Positions 35,372-43,737 of a stretch of DNA of 64,000 bases are shown piece after piece. Source of the stretch: Paraglaciecola sp. L3A3 (lineage in GTDB: Bacteria > Pseudomonadota > Gammaproteobacteria > Enterobacterales > Alteromonadaceae); NCBI RefSeq assembly GCF_009796765.1, contig NZ_CP047023.1, positions 2,463,501 through 2,527,500 of the forward strand. Reading direction: 5' to 3'. Below the pieces are notes generated by a model that worked only from the letters and a program-made list of their open reading frames with translations, had not been told where the DNA came from and made no database searches. The position numbers and the translations under genes are program-made. Numbering within the stretch: the stretch's first letter is position 1; every line of letters begins with the position of its first letter.

Positions 35372-36305
35372 GGTTAAGTACTTTGTGTTGAGTGTTTCCT
35401 GTTGAGGTAACAAACACATCTTCTAAACTCGGACGTACTAATGATAAACACTGTTGGCTTGGCATATTAGGTTGTTTGCCTAAGAACTCACAGGGATCGT
35501 TAATGTCATTACTGACAATCACTCGCAGACGTGCACCAAGCTGCGCAGCGGTTAGCACTTCGGGGAGTTTGATTAACTGCTGTTTTAAATGCCGTAAGTT
35601 TGAGCCATTTACTTCCACAACATGGGCTCCCATTTGTTGCATTAAGTCTTCTGGTTTGCCATCGGCTCGTTTAACTCCAGCATCTAGAATTGCCAGTTTG
35701 TGGCAGCGTTCAGCTTCATCCATATAATGGGTAGACACTAAAATAGTGGTGCCTTGTTCAGAAAGGTCGAATAATTTTTCCCAAAAATCTCGACGGTTTT
35801 GTGGATCAACCGCTGAGGTGGGTTCATCTAAAAACAGGAGTTCCGGTTTATGTATGGTAGCAGCCGCAAGGCCTAATCGTTGTTTTTGACCGCCACTCAT
35901 ACTGCCAGCTAATTGTGTCGTTAAGGCTTCAAGTTCATACAAAGTAATTAATTCTTCAATACGTTGTTTACGTTGCGCTGCTGGCAAGCTATATATCTTG
36001 CCCACAAATTGCAGGTTTTCTAACACAGTTAAATCATCATAAAGTGAGAATTTCTGGGTCATATAGCCAATGCGCAGCCGTAATTTATTGGCTTGTTGCG
36101 GTAACTGGCACCCCAGAACTTCAATGTTACCTGATGTTGGTTTAAGTAAACCTGTGAGCAAACGAATCGCTGTGGTTTTACCGCAACCATTGGGGCCTAA
36201 AAAGCCATATATTTGGCCTTTTTCTACTTGTAAGTTTAATTTATCTACCGCTTTGAGCGCGCCAAAATGCCGAGATAAATCTTGGACATTAATGACAATG
36301 CTCAA
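35364..36305 (-). CDS. ABC exporter ATP-binding protein
   Basis: A 313-aa cytoplasmic ATPase. Walker A is 'GPNGCGKTT' near residue 38, the Q-loop 'MTQKFSLYDDLTV', the signature 'SGGQKQRLGLA' near 140, Walker B 'LLFLDEPTSAVDP' near 160, and the switch His in 'VSTHYMDEA'. A C-terminal extension of about 80 residues follows, as in drug/lipid exporters. It pairs with the ABC-2 permease (8-base overlap) and the HlyD adaptor (4-base overlap). The likely job is efflux of a hydrophobic or toxic compound; the substrate is unknown. Confidence 0.9.
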   Translation of the reverse strand: MSIVINVQDLSRHFGALKAVDKLNLQVEKGQIYGFLGPNGCGKTTAIRLLTGLLKPTSGNIEVLGCQLPQQANKLRLRIGYMTQKFSLYDDLTVLENLQFVGKIYSLPAAQRKQRIEELITLYELEALTTQLAGSMSGGQKQRLGLAAATIHKPELLFLDEPTSAVDPQNRRDFWEKLFDLSEQGTTILVSTHYMDEAERCHKLAILDAGVKRADGKPEDLMQQMGAHVVEVNGSNLRHLKQQLIKLPEVLTAAQLGARLRVIVSNDINDPCEFLGKQPNMPSQQCLSLVRPSLEDVFVTSTGNTQHKVLNHE

Positions 36306-37240
36306 GGTAACAACACCTGCGCAGGTAGGCCACTAGGTAAATCAGCTGCACTACTAGGTAATTGCACCTCAGCTAGATACATCAGGCGGGCGCGCTCTTG
36401 TTGATTTAAGGCATAATAGGGAGTGAAAGCGGGTTCATTTGATATCCATCTTAAGGTGCTGCTGAACAACTGCTCACGGCCATCTACTTGTACATTTAGT
36501 TTGTCACCAATAGTGAGATTAGCGCGATAAGTTTCTGGCATATAAACCCGGGCATAAGGCGCTTCGCCAGCTAACACTATGGCTAATGGGCTTCCTATAG
36601 TGACACGTTCACCTAAATTCCAAGGTAAATTATCCAGTATGCCGTCACGGGTAGCGGTAATAGTCAGATCTTCTAGTTTATTTTGTTCCCCTTGTAAGGT
36701 CGCTTGGGCAGCGGCTAAGTGCGCCTCGGCAATGAGTAGATCTTCATCCCGGGTACCTTTTACCAATTCTGTTAATTTTTCTTTGGCGCTTTGCTCTATA
36801 GCTAATGCACTGTCTCTTTCTGCTCTGGCTTTTTCGACACTATCGGCGCTGGTTAAATCTACTTTGGCTATTTTTAGCTGTCGTTGATAATTCGCCTCAG
36901 CTTGGATCAGTCTGGCATTCGCGCCTTGCTTGTTAGCTCTGGCGGCGGCAATTTCTTCTTCTCTAGCACCTTTACGTAATTTAGCTAGATTTGCTTGGGT
37001 TTCGGCTACATTAGCTTGGGCTTTAGCCACCATAGCCAGTTGAAAACTATCATCAAGTTTAACTAATACATCACCCGCTTTGACAAAACTGCCTGGGGAT
37101 ATAGGTAACTGTACAATCACTTCATTTACCGTTGCAGAATGGGCAATTCTATCTCGCTCTAAGGTACCCAAGGCTTGTGGCGCATCGTTATTGCATGCAC
37201 AGAGTAACAGCAGAAAAGAATAGATCTTAATATTGCCCAT
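36302..37240 (-). CDS. HlyD-family periplasmic adaptor lipoprotein
   Basis: A 312-aa membrane-fusion protein that links the ABC exporter to an outer-membrane channel. The signal 'MGNIKIYSFLLLLCAC' has a lipobox, with the Cys at about residue 16. The biotinyl-lipoyl half-motifs lie at about 35-75 and 200-230, flanking a long coiled-coil hairpin (about 80-185, rich in Ala, Lys and Glu). The start at 37240 is chosen because AGGAG sits 7 bases upstream; the ATG at 37246 would be only one base from it. It is the first gene of a three-gene operon; the outer-membrane partner is not in the window. Confidence 0.88.
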   Translation of the reverse strand: MGNIKIYSFLLLLCACNNDAPQALGTLERDRIAHSATVNEVIVQLPISPGSFVKAGDVLVKLDDSFQLAMVAKAQANVAETQANLAKLRKGAREEEIAAARANKQGANARLIQAEANYQRQLKIAKVDLTSADSVEKARAERDSALAIEQSAKEKLTELVKGTRDEDLLIAEAHLAAAQATLQGEQNKLEDLTITATRDGILDNLPWNLGERVTIGSPLAIVLAGEAPYARVYMPETYRANLTIGDKLNVQVDGREQLFSSTLRWISNEPAFTPYYALNQQERARLMYLAEVQLPSSAADLPSGLPAQVLLP

Positions 37241-37469
37241 AAACATTCTCCTAAAATTGCATCTATAAACTGCGATGTTTCGGCTTACGTGAGTGTTAGT
37301 CGATGTCAGATACCAATTTATACTATTTTTACCTTAACGGGGCTGGATCTAATAGTAAAAAGGTTATTTATATTAAATAGATAAATATCAAATTGTATTT
37401 TTTATAGATGGTAACTTGGTGGCTCTTTTACGTTAATTCTTATTATATTTTATATTGTTAAAAACCTCC

Positions 37470-37500
37470 TTGACCTTACCATGGTGGCAAGGTTTAAACT
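37470..37500 (+). promoter_or_regulatory. MerR/CueR-type promoter and operator of copA
   Basis: The -35 TTGACC (37470-37475) and -10 TAAACT (37495-37500) are separated by 19 bp, the over-long spacer used by MerR-family activators. The spacer holds the palindrome ACCTTACC-ATGGT-GGCAAGGT (37473-37493), which matches the CueR operator form. It lies 38 bp before the copA start, and the cueR gene is downstream of copA, so copper-CueR should activate copA-cueR. Confidence 0.9.
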
Positions 37501-37537
37501 CATTACAAGTTCTAAATAGTAGTCGCTGGAGAAGTTT

Positions 37538-39982
37538 ATGAGTCACCCCACAATCCAACTTAAAATTATCGGCATGACTTGCAGCTCATGTGTCAATCGT
37601 ATTGAAAAAGCATTACAAAAAGTGGTTGGTGTAACTAGCGCCAGTGTAAATATGGCCACTGAAACTGCGACTATCGAGCTTGCCCAATACAATAGCGGTA
37701 GCGGCAATAATAGTGCGAGTGCCAATATCAGCGATCTAATTGATGCAGTCGTTGACGCTGGTTATCAAGTTGCAATACATGATTGGCAATTTGCCATTAA
37801 AGGTATGAGTTGTGCGTCTTGCGTGGCCAGAGTCGAAAAGGCAATCCATAAAATGCCTGGCGTGGTGACAGCTTCGGTAAATTTAGCCAGTGAAATGTTA
37901 CAAGTCACCGTTTTAGCTACGGTAACCAAGCAAGACATTGAGCAAGCAGTAGAGCAGGCCGGTTATAGCGTTTTGCCGCCTGAAGTAAATAACAATGTAA
38001 CACCTGTCGTTGAAACTCAAAGTCTATTTAAACAACCTTGGTGGCCAGTTTTAGCATCAGCTGTGCTCACCTTACCTTTAGTTTTCCCTATGTTTGGCAT
38101 GTTATTTAATCAGCAGTGGATGTTACCAGCATTTTGGCAATGGTTACTTGCTACACCCGTACAATTTTACTTTGGTTTTCGATTCTATCGAGCGGGTTGG
38201 GGCGCTTTAAAGGCGGGTGTGGGTAATATGGACTTACTGGTCGCCATAGGTACTAGTGCCGCCTATGGGCTGTCATTATATTTGTGGTGGAGCTTTACTA
38301 GTCAAACCGACATGCCGCACTTGTATTTTGAAAGCAGTAGCGCCGTCATCACATTAGTATTATTAGGTAAATACTTAGAACATAAAGCGAAAAGAAAAAC
38401 CACCGATGCACTGCGAGCATTAGAAAGCCTGAAACCGACTCAAGCTACAGTAAAACGAGACGGAAACTGGCAAACTGTGTTGGCATCGTTAGTTAAAACC
38501 GATGAAGTGGTGCAAGTTAAACCTGGCCAACGTGTGCCTGTGGATGGTGAGATATTACAAGGGCAAAGTCACTTAGATGAAGCGCTGATCAGCGGTGAAT
38601 CGATTCCCGTAAGTAAAAAAGTTGGAGACTCAGTCACCGGTGGCTCTGTTAACTTAGACGGCATTCTAGAAATTCGCGCCACTAGTGTGGGTACAGAATC
38701 GACTTTATCAAAAATTATCCAAATGGTAGAGCGCGCCCAAGGTGCCAAAGCGCCTGTGCAAGCAATCGTCGATAAAGTCAGTAGTGTATTTATTCCTGTG
38801 GTGTTGCTGGTAGCGCTGAGTACATTATTAATTACCGGCTGGTATCAAGGGGATTGGACCAATGGCATTTTGAATGCTGTCGCAGTATTAGTCATTGCTT
38901 GTCCATGTGCCCTTGGTTTAGCAACACCGGCGGCAATCATGGCCGGTACTGGCACAGCAGCACGATTGGGCGTGCTCGTTAAAGATGCGATTGCATTAGA
39001 ACAAGCTAAAAAAATAGACTTAGTAGTATTTGATAAAACCGGCACTCTAACCGAGGGTAAACCGGTATTAACTACCATGACAGCAATCAAAGGCAGTAAT
39101 GAATCGTTATTGCAGTTAGCTTATTCATTACAAATAGACAGCGAACATCCATTAGCTAAAGCTGTGGTCAATAATGCTTTAGAAAAAGCGGTACAGGCTT
39201 TGCCAGTACAAGATTTTCAAGTGGTAGCAGGTCATGGTGTAAAAGGTGTGATTGGTAAAGACCTTCACAAGGAACAAAATGAAGAGCTAGGCGAACAACT
39301 AATCTTCATGGGCAGTAGTTATTGGATGCAACAATTAGGCATCAATCTACCCAGCGAAAATGTCCCCACTGGTGGCTCAGTTTCTTGGTTAGCCAGTCAA
39401 CAACATGATAAAACCGAATTATTAGGCCTGTTTTGTTTTAGTGATAAATTAAAACCTGACGCAGTAAAAACGGTTAAAATTTTGCAACAACAAGGCATTA
39501 AAGTTGCCATGTTAACCGGAGACAATAAAGCCAGTGCCGCAGCTGTAGCAAATGAGTTGCATTTAGATGATTTTAAAGCGGAAGTATTACCTGAAGACAA
39601 AGCTAAGTATATTTTACAGTACCAACAAAAAGGTCAATTAGTGGCTATGGTGGGCGATGGTATTAACGATGCGCCAGCATTGGCCCAAGCCGATTTAGGT
39701 ATGGCCATGGCATCTGGAACCGATGTGGCGGTTAGCGCAGCCTCTATTACATTAATGCGCAGCGAACCAAGTTTAGTACCAACAGCTTTAATGATTGCCC
39801 GGCTGACTTATCGAAAAATAAAACAGAATTTGTTTTGGGCATTTATCTTTAATGCAGTAGGTATTCCATTAGCAGCCTTTGGTTACCTTGACCCGATTAT
39901 TGCTGGCGCGGCCATGGCCTGTAGTAGTTTATTTGTTATCAGTAATGCCTTGTTATTACAGCGCTTTAAGTTGGAGAAATAA
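37538..39982 (+). CDS. copA: Copper-exporting P1B-type ATPase
   Basis: This inner-membrane ATPase pumps Cu+ out of the cytoplasm. It is 814 aa long with two N-terminal HMA metal-binding domains (C15/C18 in 'GMTCSSC' and C92/C95 in 'GMSCASC'), eight predicted membrane helices, the actuator 'SGESIPV', the intramembrane CPC at 455-457, the phosphorylated Asp499 in 'DKTGTLTEGKP', the HP motif 'EHPLAKA' and 'VGDGINDAPAL'. All are intact. cueR follows 4 bases later. Confidence 0.97.
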   Translation: MSHPTIQLKIIGMTCSSCVNRIEKALQKVVGVTSASVNMATETATIELAQYNSGSGNNSASANISDLIDAVVDAGYQVAIHDWQFAIKGMSCASCVARVEKAIHKMPGVVTASVNLASEMLQVTVLATVTKQDIEQAVEQAGYSVLPPEVNNNVTPVVETQSLFKQPWWPVLASAVLTLPLVFPMFGMLFNQQWMLPAFWQWLLATPVQFYFGFRFYRAGWGALKAGVGNMDLLVAIGTSAAYGLSLYLWWSFTSQTDMPHLYFESSSAVITLVLLGKYLEHKAKRKTTDALRALESLKPTQATVKRDGNWQTVLASLVKTDEVVQVKPGQRVPVDGEILQGQSHLDEALISGESIPVSKKVGDSVTGGSVNLDGILEIRATSVGTESTLSKIIQMVERAQGAKAPVQAIVDKVSSVFIPVVLLVALSTLLITGWYQGDWTNGILNAVAVLVIACPCALGLATPAAIMAGTGTAARLGVLVKDAIALEQAKKIDLVVFDKTGTLTEGKPVLTTMTAIKGSNESLLQLAYSLQIDSEHPLAKAVVNNALEKAVQALPVQDFQVVAGHGVKGVIGKDLHKEQNEELGEQLIFMGSSYWMQQLGINLPSENVPTGGSVSWLASQQHDKTELLGLFCFSDKLKPDAVKTVKILQQQGIKVAMLTGDNKASAAAVANELHLDDFKAEVLPEDKAKYILQYQQKGQLVAMVGDGINDAPALAQADLGMAMASGTDVAVSAASITLMRSEPSLVPTALMIARLTYRKIKQNLFWAFIFNAVGIPLAAFGYLDPIIAGAAMACSSLFVISNALLLQRFKLEK

Positions 39983-39986
39983 CACT

Positions 39987-40394
39987 ATGCCTAAACTGGT
40001 GACCATAGGTGAAGCCGCACGTTTAACTGGGCTGAGTGCAAAAATGATCCGCCACTATGAAAAAATTGGCGTGTTACAACAGCCTAATCGTACAGACTCA
40101 GGTTATAGACTTTATAATCAGGCACAAATTCAACAACTTGGATTTGTCTATCAGTCGAGAAAACTCGGCTTTTCAATGCTCGAAATTAAATCACTATTAC
40201 AGTTTTGGCTCGACTCAGGCCGAGAAAGTCGCAATGTAAAACAACTGGCACAGCAACATTTACAAGACATTAATGACAAGATAGCCGAGCTACAACAAAT
40301 GAAAACTGTGTTGCAACAACTAGCTGATCAATGTGATGGTGACGGTAATTCAGAGTGTGCTATTTTGGATGGTTTAGCGCAGTTGCCTAGTTAG
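39987..40394 (+). CDS. cueR: Copper-responsive MerR-family regulator CueR
   Basis: A 135-aa regulator starting 'MPKLVTIGEAARLTGLSAKM', with the MerR winged helix (1-70), a dimerisation coiled coil (75-108) and the metal loop C-x7-C ('CDGDGNSEC'), which has the spacing of the E. coli CueR Cu+ site (C112/C120). The frame is open further upstream inside copA, but the ATG at 39987, 4 bases after the copA stop with GGAG at 39972-39975, gives the family start. It probably acts at the 37470-37500 promoter. Confidence 0.95.
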   Translation: MPKLVTIGEAARLTGLSAKMIRHYEKIGVLQQPNRTDSGYRLYNQAQIQQLGFVYQSRKLGFSMLEIKSLLQFWLDSGRESRNVKQLAQQHLQDINDKIAELQQMKTVLQQLADQCDGDGNSECAILDGLAQLPS

Positions 40395-40400
40395 TATATT

Positions 40401-40577
40401 CGCTTCGCGAAGGGAGGTTATGTGCTGCGCTTATTTATGTGCTTCGCACACAAGGCACGACTTCGTCGTAAAGCATGTGCTTCGCACACTAAGATACGCA
40501 CTTCGTGCACGGAGCATGGCTTCGCCACTTATGTGCTGCGCCACTTATGTGCTACGCACACTACTATGCGCTTCGCT
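40401..40577. repeat. Array of mini-hairpins with changing stems and a TNC loop (copy 2)
   Basis: There are at least seven perfect small palindromes in 160 bp: CGC-TTC-GCG (40401-40409), TGTGC-TTC-GCACA (40438-40450 and 40476-40488), ACGAC-TTC-GTCGT (40457-40469), GCAC-TTC-GTGC (40498-40508), TGGC-TTC-GCCA (40517-40527) and TGTGC-TAC-GCACA (40548-40560). The stems differ but always pair, so both arms change together. They lie between cueR and the transposase elements. I see no protein gene here. Confidence 0.85.
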
Positions 40578-40726
40578 TATGGCATCCATGCCTTTTTTCT
40601 AGCCGCATCCCTGCGGCCCGATTTACTTCTTTTCAAAAAGGTTACCTAGACACCCATTTTAAAATTTAGCAAAAATCTGGTTTTGTTCTAAGCTTTAAGG
40701 TATTCAAACAACCAAGGATGGTCGAT

Positions 40727-41263
40727 ATGCCCCAGTCACGTAAATCCCAAATTTCTCTTGTTGATACTCCTTATTACCATTGTGTTTCTCGCTGTGTTCG
40801 CCGCTCATTTTTGTGTGGCGAAGATAAATTCACAGGTCAAAGTTACGAACATAGACGGGGTTGGGTAGAAGAGCGTTTGTTGTTTCTTGGCTCTGTATTC
40901 TCAATTGATATTTGTGCTTATGCGGTGATGAGCAATCATACGCATATAGTGTTATGTGTTGATAAAGAAGAAGCCGATAAATGGTCATTAAAAGAAGTAC
41001 TTTATCGTTGGCATCAATTACATAAAGGCACATTACTTAGCCAACGGTTTATGCGTGACGAGTCACTCAGTAAAAGTGAGTTATTCACCTTACATGAAAC
41101 GATTAGTATTTATCGTCAACGTCTTTATGACATCAGCTGGTTTATGAGAAACCTCAATGAATACATAGCCCGTGAAGCAAATAAAGAAGATAACTGTACA
41201 GGCAGGTTCTGGGAAGGGCGATTTAAATCTCAAGCGCTGCTTGATGAAAGCGGGTTACCTTGA
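40727..41263 (+). pseudogene. IS200/RAYT-like transposase, copy A, 3'-truncated by copy B
   Basis: Residues 1-174 match copy B almost exactly and include the HUH motif 'NHTHIVL' and the 'LNEYIAR' region with the catalytic Tyr. Reading then runs into the left terminal repeat of element B, which supplies the codons for 'GLP' and the stop. The upstream terminal repeat TTACCTAGACACCCA is at 40642-40656. The ATG at 40727 is preferred over 40718 because CCAAGG (40712-40717) abuts the latter. The 3' end of copy A seems to lie beyond element B at 42530-42758. Confidence 0.85.
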
Positions 41264-42529
41264 CACCCATTTTAAATTTTAGCAAAAATCTGGTTTTGTT
41301 CTAAGCTTTAAGGTATTCAAACAACCAAGGATGGTCGATATGCCCCAGTCACGTGAATCCCAAATTTCTCTTATTGATACTCATTATTACCATTGTGTTT
41401 CTCGCTGTGTTCGCCGCTCATTTTTGTGTGGCGAAGATAAATTCACAGGTCAAAGTTACGAACATAGACGGGGTTGGGTAGAAGAACGTTTGTTGTTTCT
41501 TGGCTCTGTATTCTCAATTAATATATGCGCTTATGCAGTGATGAGTAATCACACTCATATAGTTTTGTGTGTTGATAAAGAAGAAGCCGATAAATGGTCA
41601 TTAAAAGAAGTGCTTTATCGTTGGCATCAATTACATAAAGGCACATTACTTAGCCAACGGTTTATGCGTGACGAGTCACTCAGTAAAAGTGAGTTATTCA
41701 CCTTACATGAAACGATTAATATTTATCGTCAACGTCTTTTTGACATCAGCTGGTTTATGAGAAACCTCAATGAATACATAGCCCGTGAAGCAAATAAAGA
41801 AGATAACTGTACAGGCAGGTTCTGGGAAGGGCGATTTAAATCTCAAGCGCTGCTTGATGAAAGTGCAGTATTAGCCTGTATGGCTTATGTGGATTTAAAT
41901 CCCATTCGAGCCAAAATGGAAAAAACACCTGAAACGTCCAAGCACACCAGCATTCAAAACCGTATCCACAGTCTAATCAAAGGAGAACAACCCACAAAGC
42001 TTATGCGTTTTGTGGGTAATCACAGACAAGATATGCCCAAAGGCATTGCTTATAGCTTGATAGATTACTGTGAATTAGTAGACTGCACCGGCAGGTGTAT
42101 TAGGGAAGATAAAGCGGGTCATATCGAACATCACAGCAGTCCTATTTTAGAACGGCTAGGCCTTGATTCTGACCAATGGTTGACCCTAACCACAGAGTTC
42201 GAACAACACTTTCATACAGCGGTAGGCAGTGAGCATATGATGCAACAATTTAAACACCACACAAACCATCAACGCATACGAGGGATGGCAAAGGCCAAAG
42301 CTTTACTACAACAAGCCTAAACAATAAAACCTCCAACTATATTAAATCAACCCACACAGTGGCGATTCTTGCTGCCTGCAATTTGAGTTAAGTCGCATAT
42401 TGCTCGGTATTTGTTACATCTAAACCATAAAACCCTATTTTAAAATCAAAGAATACAAATATTCAGGTAACTTTATGTTTGTTGATTAAACACCAATTGA
42501 GTATTTTACTACTTTGGGTGTCTTGGTAA
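41255..42529 (+). mobile_element. Complete 1,275-bp IS200/RAYT-like element, copy B, with terminal inverted repeats
   Basis: The left end TTACCTTGACACCCA (41255-41269) and right end TGGGTGTCTTGGTAA (42515-42529) are inverted repeats matching at 13 of 15 positions. Between them are a 70-bp leader, one transposase gene and a roughly 209-bp non-coding tail. The element lies inside copy A, whose gene it interrupts at about codon 175. HUH transposons usually lack true inverted repeats, so these ends may be recognised as hairpins, as in RAYT/REP systems. Confidence 0.8.
41340..42320 (+). CDS. IS200-like/REP-associated tyrosine transposase (copy B, intact)
   Basis: A 326-aa Y1-type HUH transposase of the RAYT-like long class. 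The N-terminal 'THYYHCVSRCVRRSFLCGED' opens the domain, the metal-binding HUH is H71-T-H73 in 'MSNHTHIVL', and the nucleophile is probably Y146 in 'RNLNEYIARE', followed by 'GRFWEGRFKS' and 'YVDLNPIRAKM', which are RAYT hallmarks. A roughly 120-residue C-terminal region follows. The ATG at 41340 has AAGG 9 bases upstream; the ATG at 41331 is too close to it. This copy should be active on sequence grounds. Confidence 0.85.
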   Translation: MPQSRESQISLIDTHYYHCVSRCVRRSFLCGEDKFTGQSYEHRRGWVEERLLFLGSVFSINICAYAVMSNHTHIVLCVDKEEADKWSLKEVLYRWHQLHKGTLLSQRFMRDESLSKSELFTLHETINIYRQRLFDISWFMRNLNEYIAREANKEDNCTGRFWEGRFKSQALLDESAVLACMAYVDLNPIRAKMEKTPETSKHTSIQNRIHSLIKGEQPTKLMRFVGNHRQDMPKGIAYSLIDYCELVDCTGRCIREDKAGHIEHHSSPILERLGLDSDQWLTLTTEFEQHFHTAVGSEHMMQQFKHHTNHQRIRGMAKAKALLQQA

Positions 42530-42758
42530 TCATTACTACAACAAGCCTAAACAATAAAACCTCTAACTATATTAAATCAACCCACACAGTGGCGATTCTT
42601 GCTGCCTGCAATTTGAGTTAAGTCGCATATAGCTCGGTATTTGTTACATCTAAGCTAAAAATCCTATTTTAAAATCAAAGAATACAAATATTCAGGTAAC
42701 TTTATGCTTGTTGATTAAACACCAATTGAGTATTTTACTACTTTGGGTGTCTTGGTAA
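42530..42758 (+). repeat. Displaced 3' tail of a RAYT-like element with right terminal repeat
   Basis: It starts with the last codons of the transposase gene (TTACTACAACAAGCC then TAA) and runs through the non-coding tail to a right end TGGGTGTCTTGGTAA at 42744-42758. It differs from the tail of copy B by a few bases. The likely source is copy A, from which the middle of the gene is now missing. Confidence 0.75.
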
Positions 42759-42767
42759 AATTCTTTC

Positions 42768-43459
42768 AATTACATAAAGGCACATTACTTAGCCAACGGT
42801 TTATGCGTGACGAGTCACTCAGTAAAAGTGAGTTATTCACCTTACATGAAACGATTAGTATTTATCGTCAACGTCTTTATGACATCAGCTGGTTTATGAG
42901 AAACCTCAATGAATACATAGCCCGTGAAGCAAATAAAGAAGATAACTGTACAGGCAGGTTCTGGGAAGGGCGATTTAAATCTCAAGCGCTGCTTGATGAA
43001 AGTGCAGTATTAGCCTGTATGGCTTATGTGGATTTAAATCCGATTCGAGCCAAAATGGAAAAAACACCTGAAACGTCCAAGCACACCAGCATTCAAAACC
43101 GTATCCACAGTCTAATCAAAGGAGAACAACCCACAAAGCTTATGCGTTTTGTGGGTAATCACAGACAAGATATGCCCAAAGGCATTGCTTATAGCTTGAT
43201 AGATTACTGTGAATTAGTAGACTGCACCGGCAGGTGTATTAGGGAAGATAAAGCGGGTCATATCGAACATCACAGCAGCCCTATTTTAGAACGGCTAGGC
43301 CTTGATTCTGACCAATGGTTGACCCTAACCACAGAGTTCGAACAACACTTTCATACAGCGGTAGGCAGTGAGCATATGATGCAACAATTTAAACACCACA
43401 CAAACCATCAACGCATACGAGGGATGGAAAAGGCCAAAGCTTTACTACAACAAGCCTAA
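42768..43459 (+). pseudogene. IS200/RAYT-like transposase, copy C, 5'-truncated
   Basis: From 42768 the sequence matches copy B from residue 98 ('QLHKGTLLSQRF') to the end, but the HUH half is gone. A reading frame can be drawn back to a TTG inside the preceding terminal repeat, but that is not a true start. Without the HxH metal site it cannot act as a transposase. Its junction with the right terminal repeat of the preceding tail (42758) has 9 bases of unrelated sequence. Confidence 0.85.
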
Positions 43460-43668
43460 ACAATAAAACCTCCAACTATATTAAATCAACCCACACAGTG
43501 GCGATTCTTGCTGCCTGCAATTTGAGTTAAGTCGCATATTGCTCGGTATTTGTTACATCTAAACCATAAAACCCTATTTTAAAATCAAAGAATACAAATA
43601 TTCAGGTAACTTTATGTTTGTTGATTAAGCACCAATTGAGTATTTTACTATTTTGGGTGTCTTGGTAA
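43460..43668 (+). repeat. Non-coding tail and right terminal repeat of copy C
   Basis: The 209-bp tail is nearly identical to 42321-42529 and ends in TGGGTGTCTTGGTAA at 43654-43668. It marks the right edge of the transposase cluster; the sequence after it (43669-43737) is unique. Confidence 0.8.
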
Positions 43669-43737
43669 TCGCCCTTTTATTTACAGCATTAAAGTGACTT
43701 CCAATTAGAATCTAAGTTATCCCCGCATTAATGGAAG

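Noticed and set aside
40401..40577. Possible CRISPR array because of regularly repeated short units
   Set aside because: The units are 9-13 bp palindromes with different sequences and 7-30-bp linkers; there is no constant 23-40-bp repeat, no similar-length spacers and no cas genes.
40420..40649. Overlapping 60- and 75-codon + frames
   Set aside because: They run through the mini-hairpin array; the composition (Cys, Ala, His, Arg-rich) comes from the repeats and there is no ribosome site.
40642..43668. Prophage or integron
   Set aside because: Only transposase copies and their tails are found; there are no structural phage genes, attC-like sites or integron integrase.
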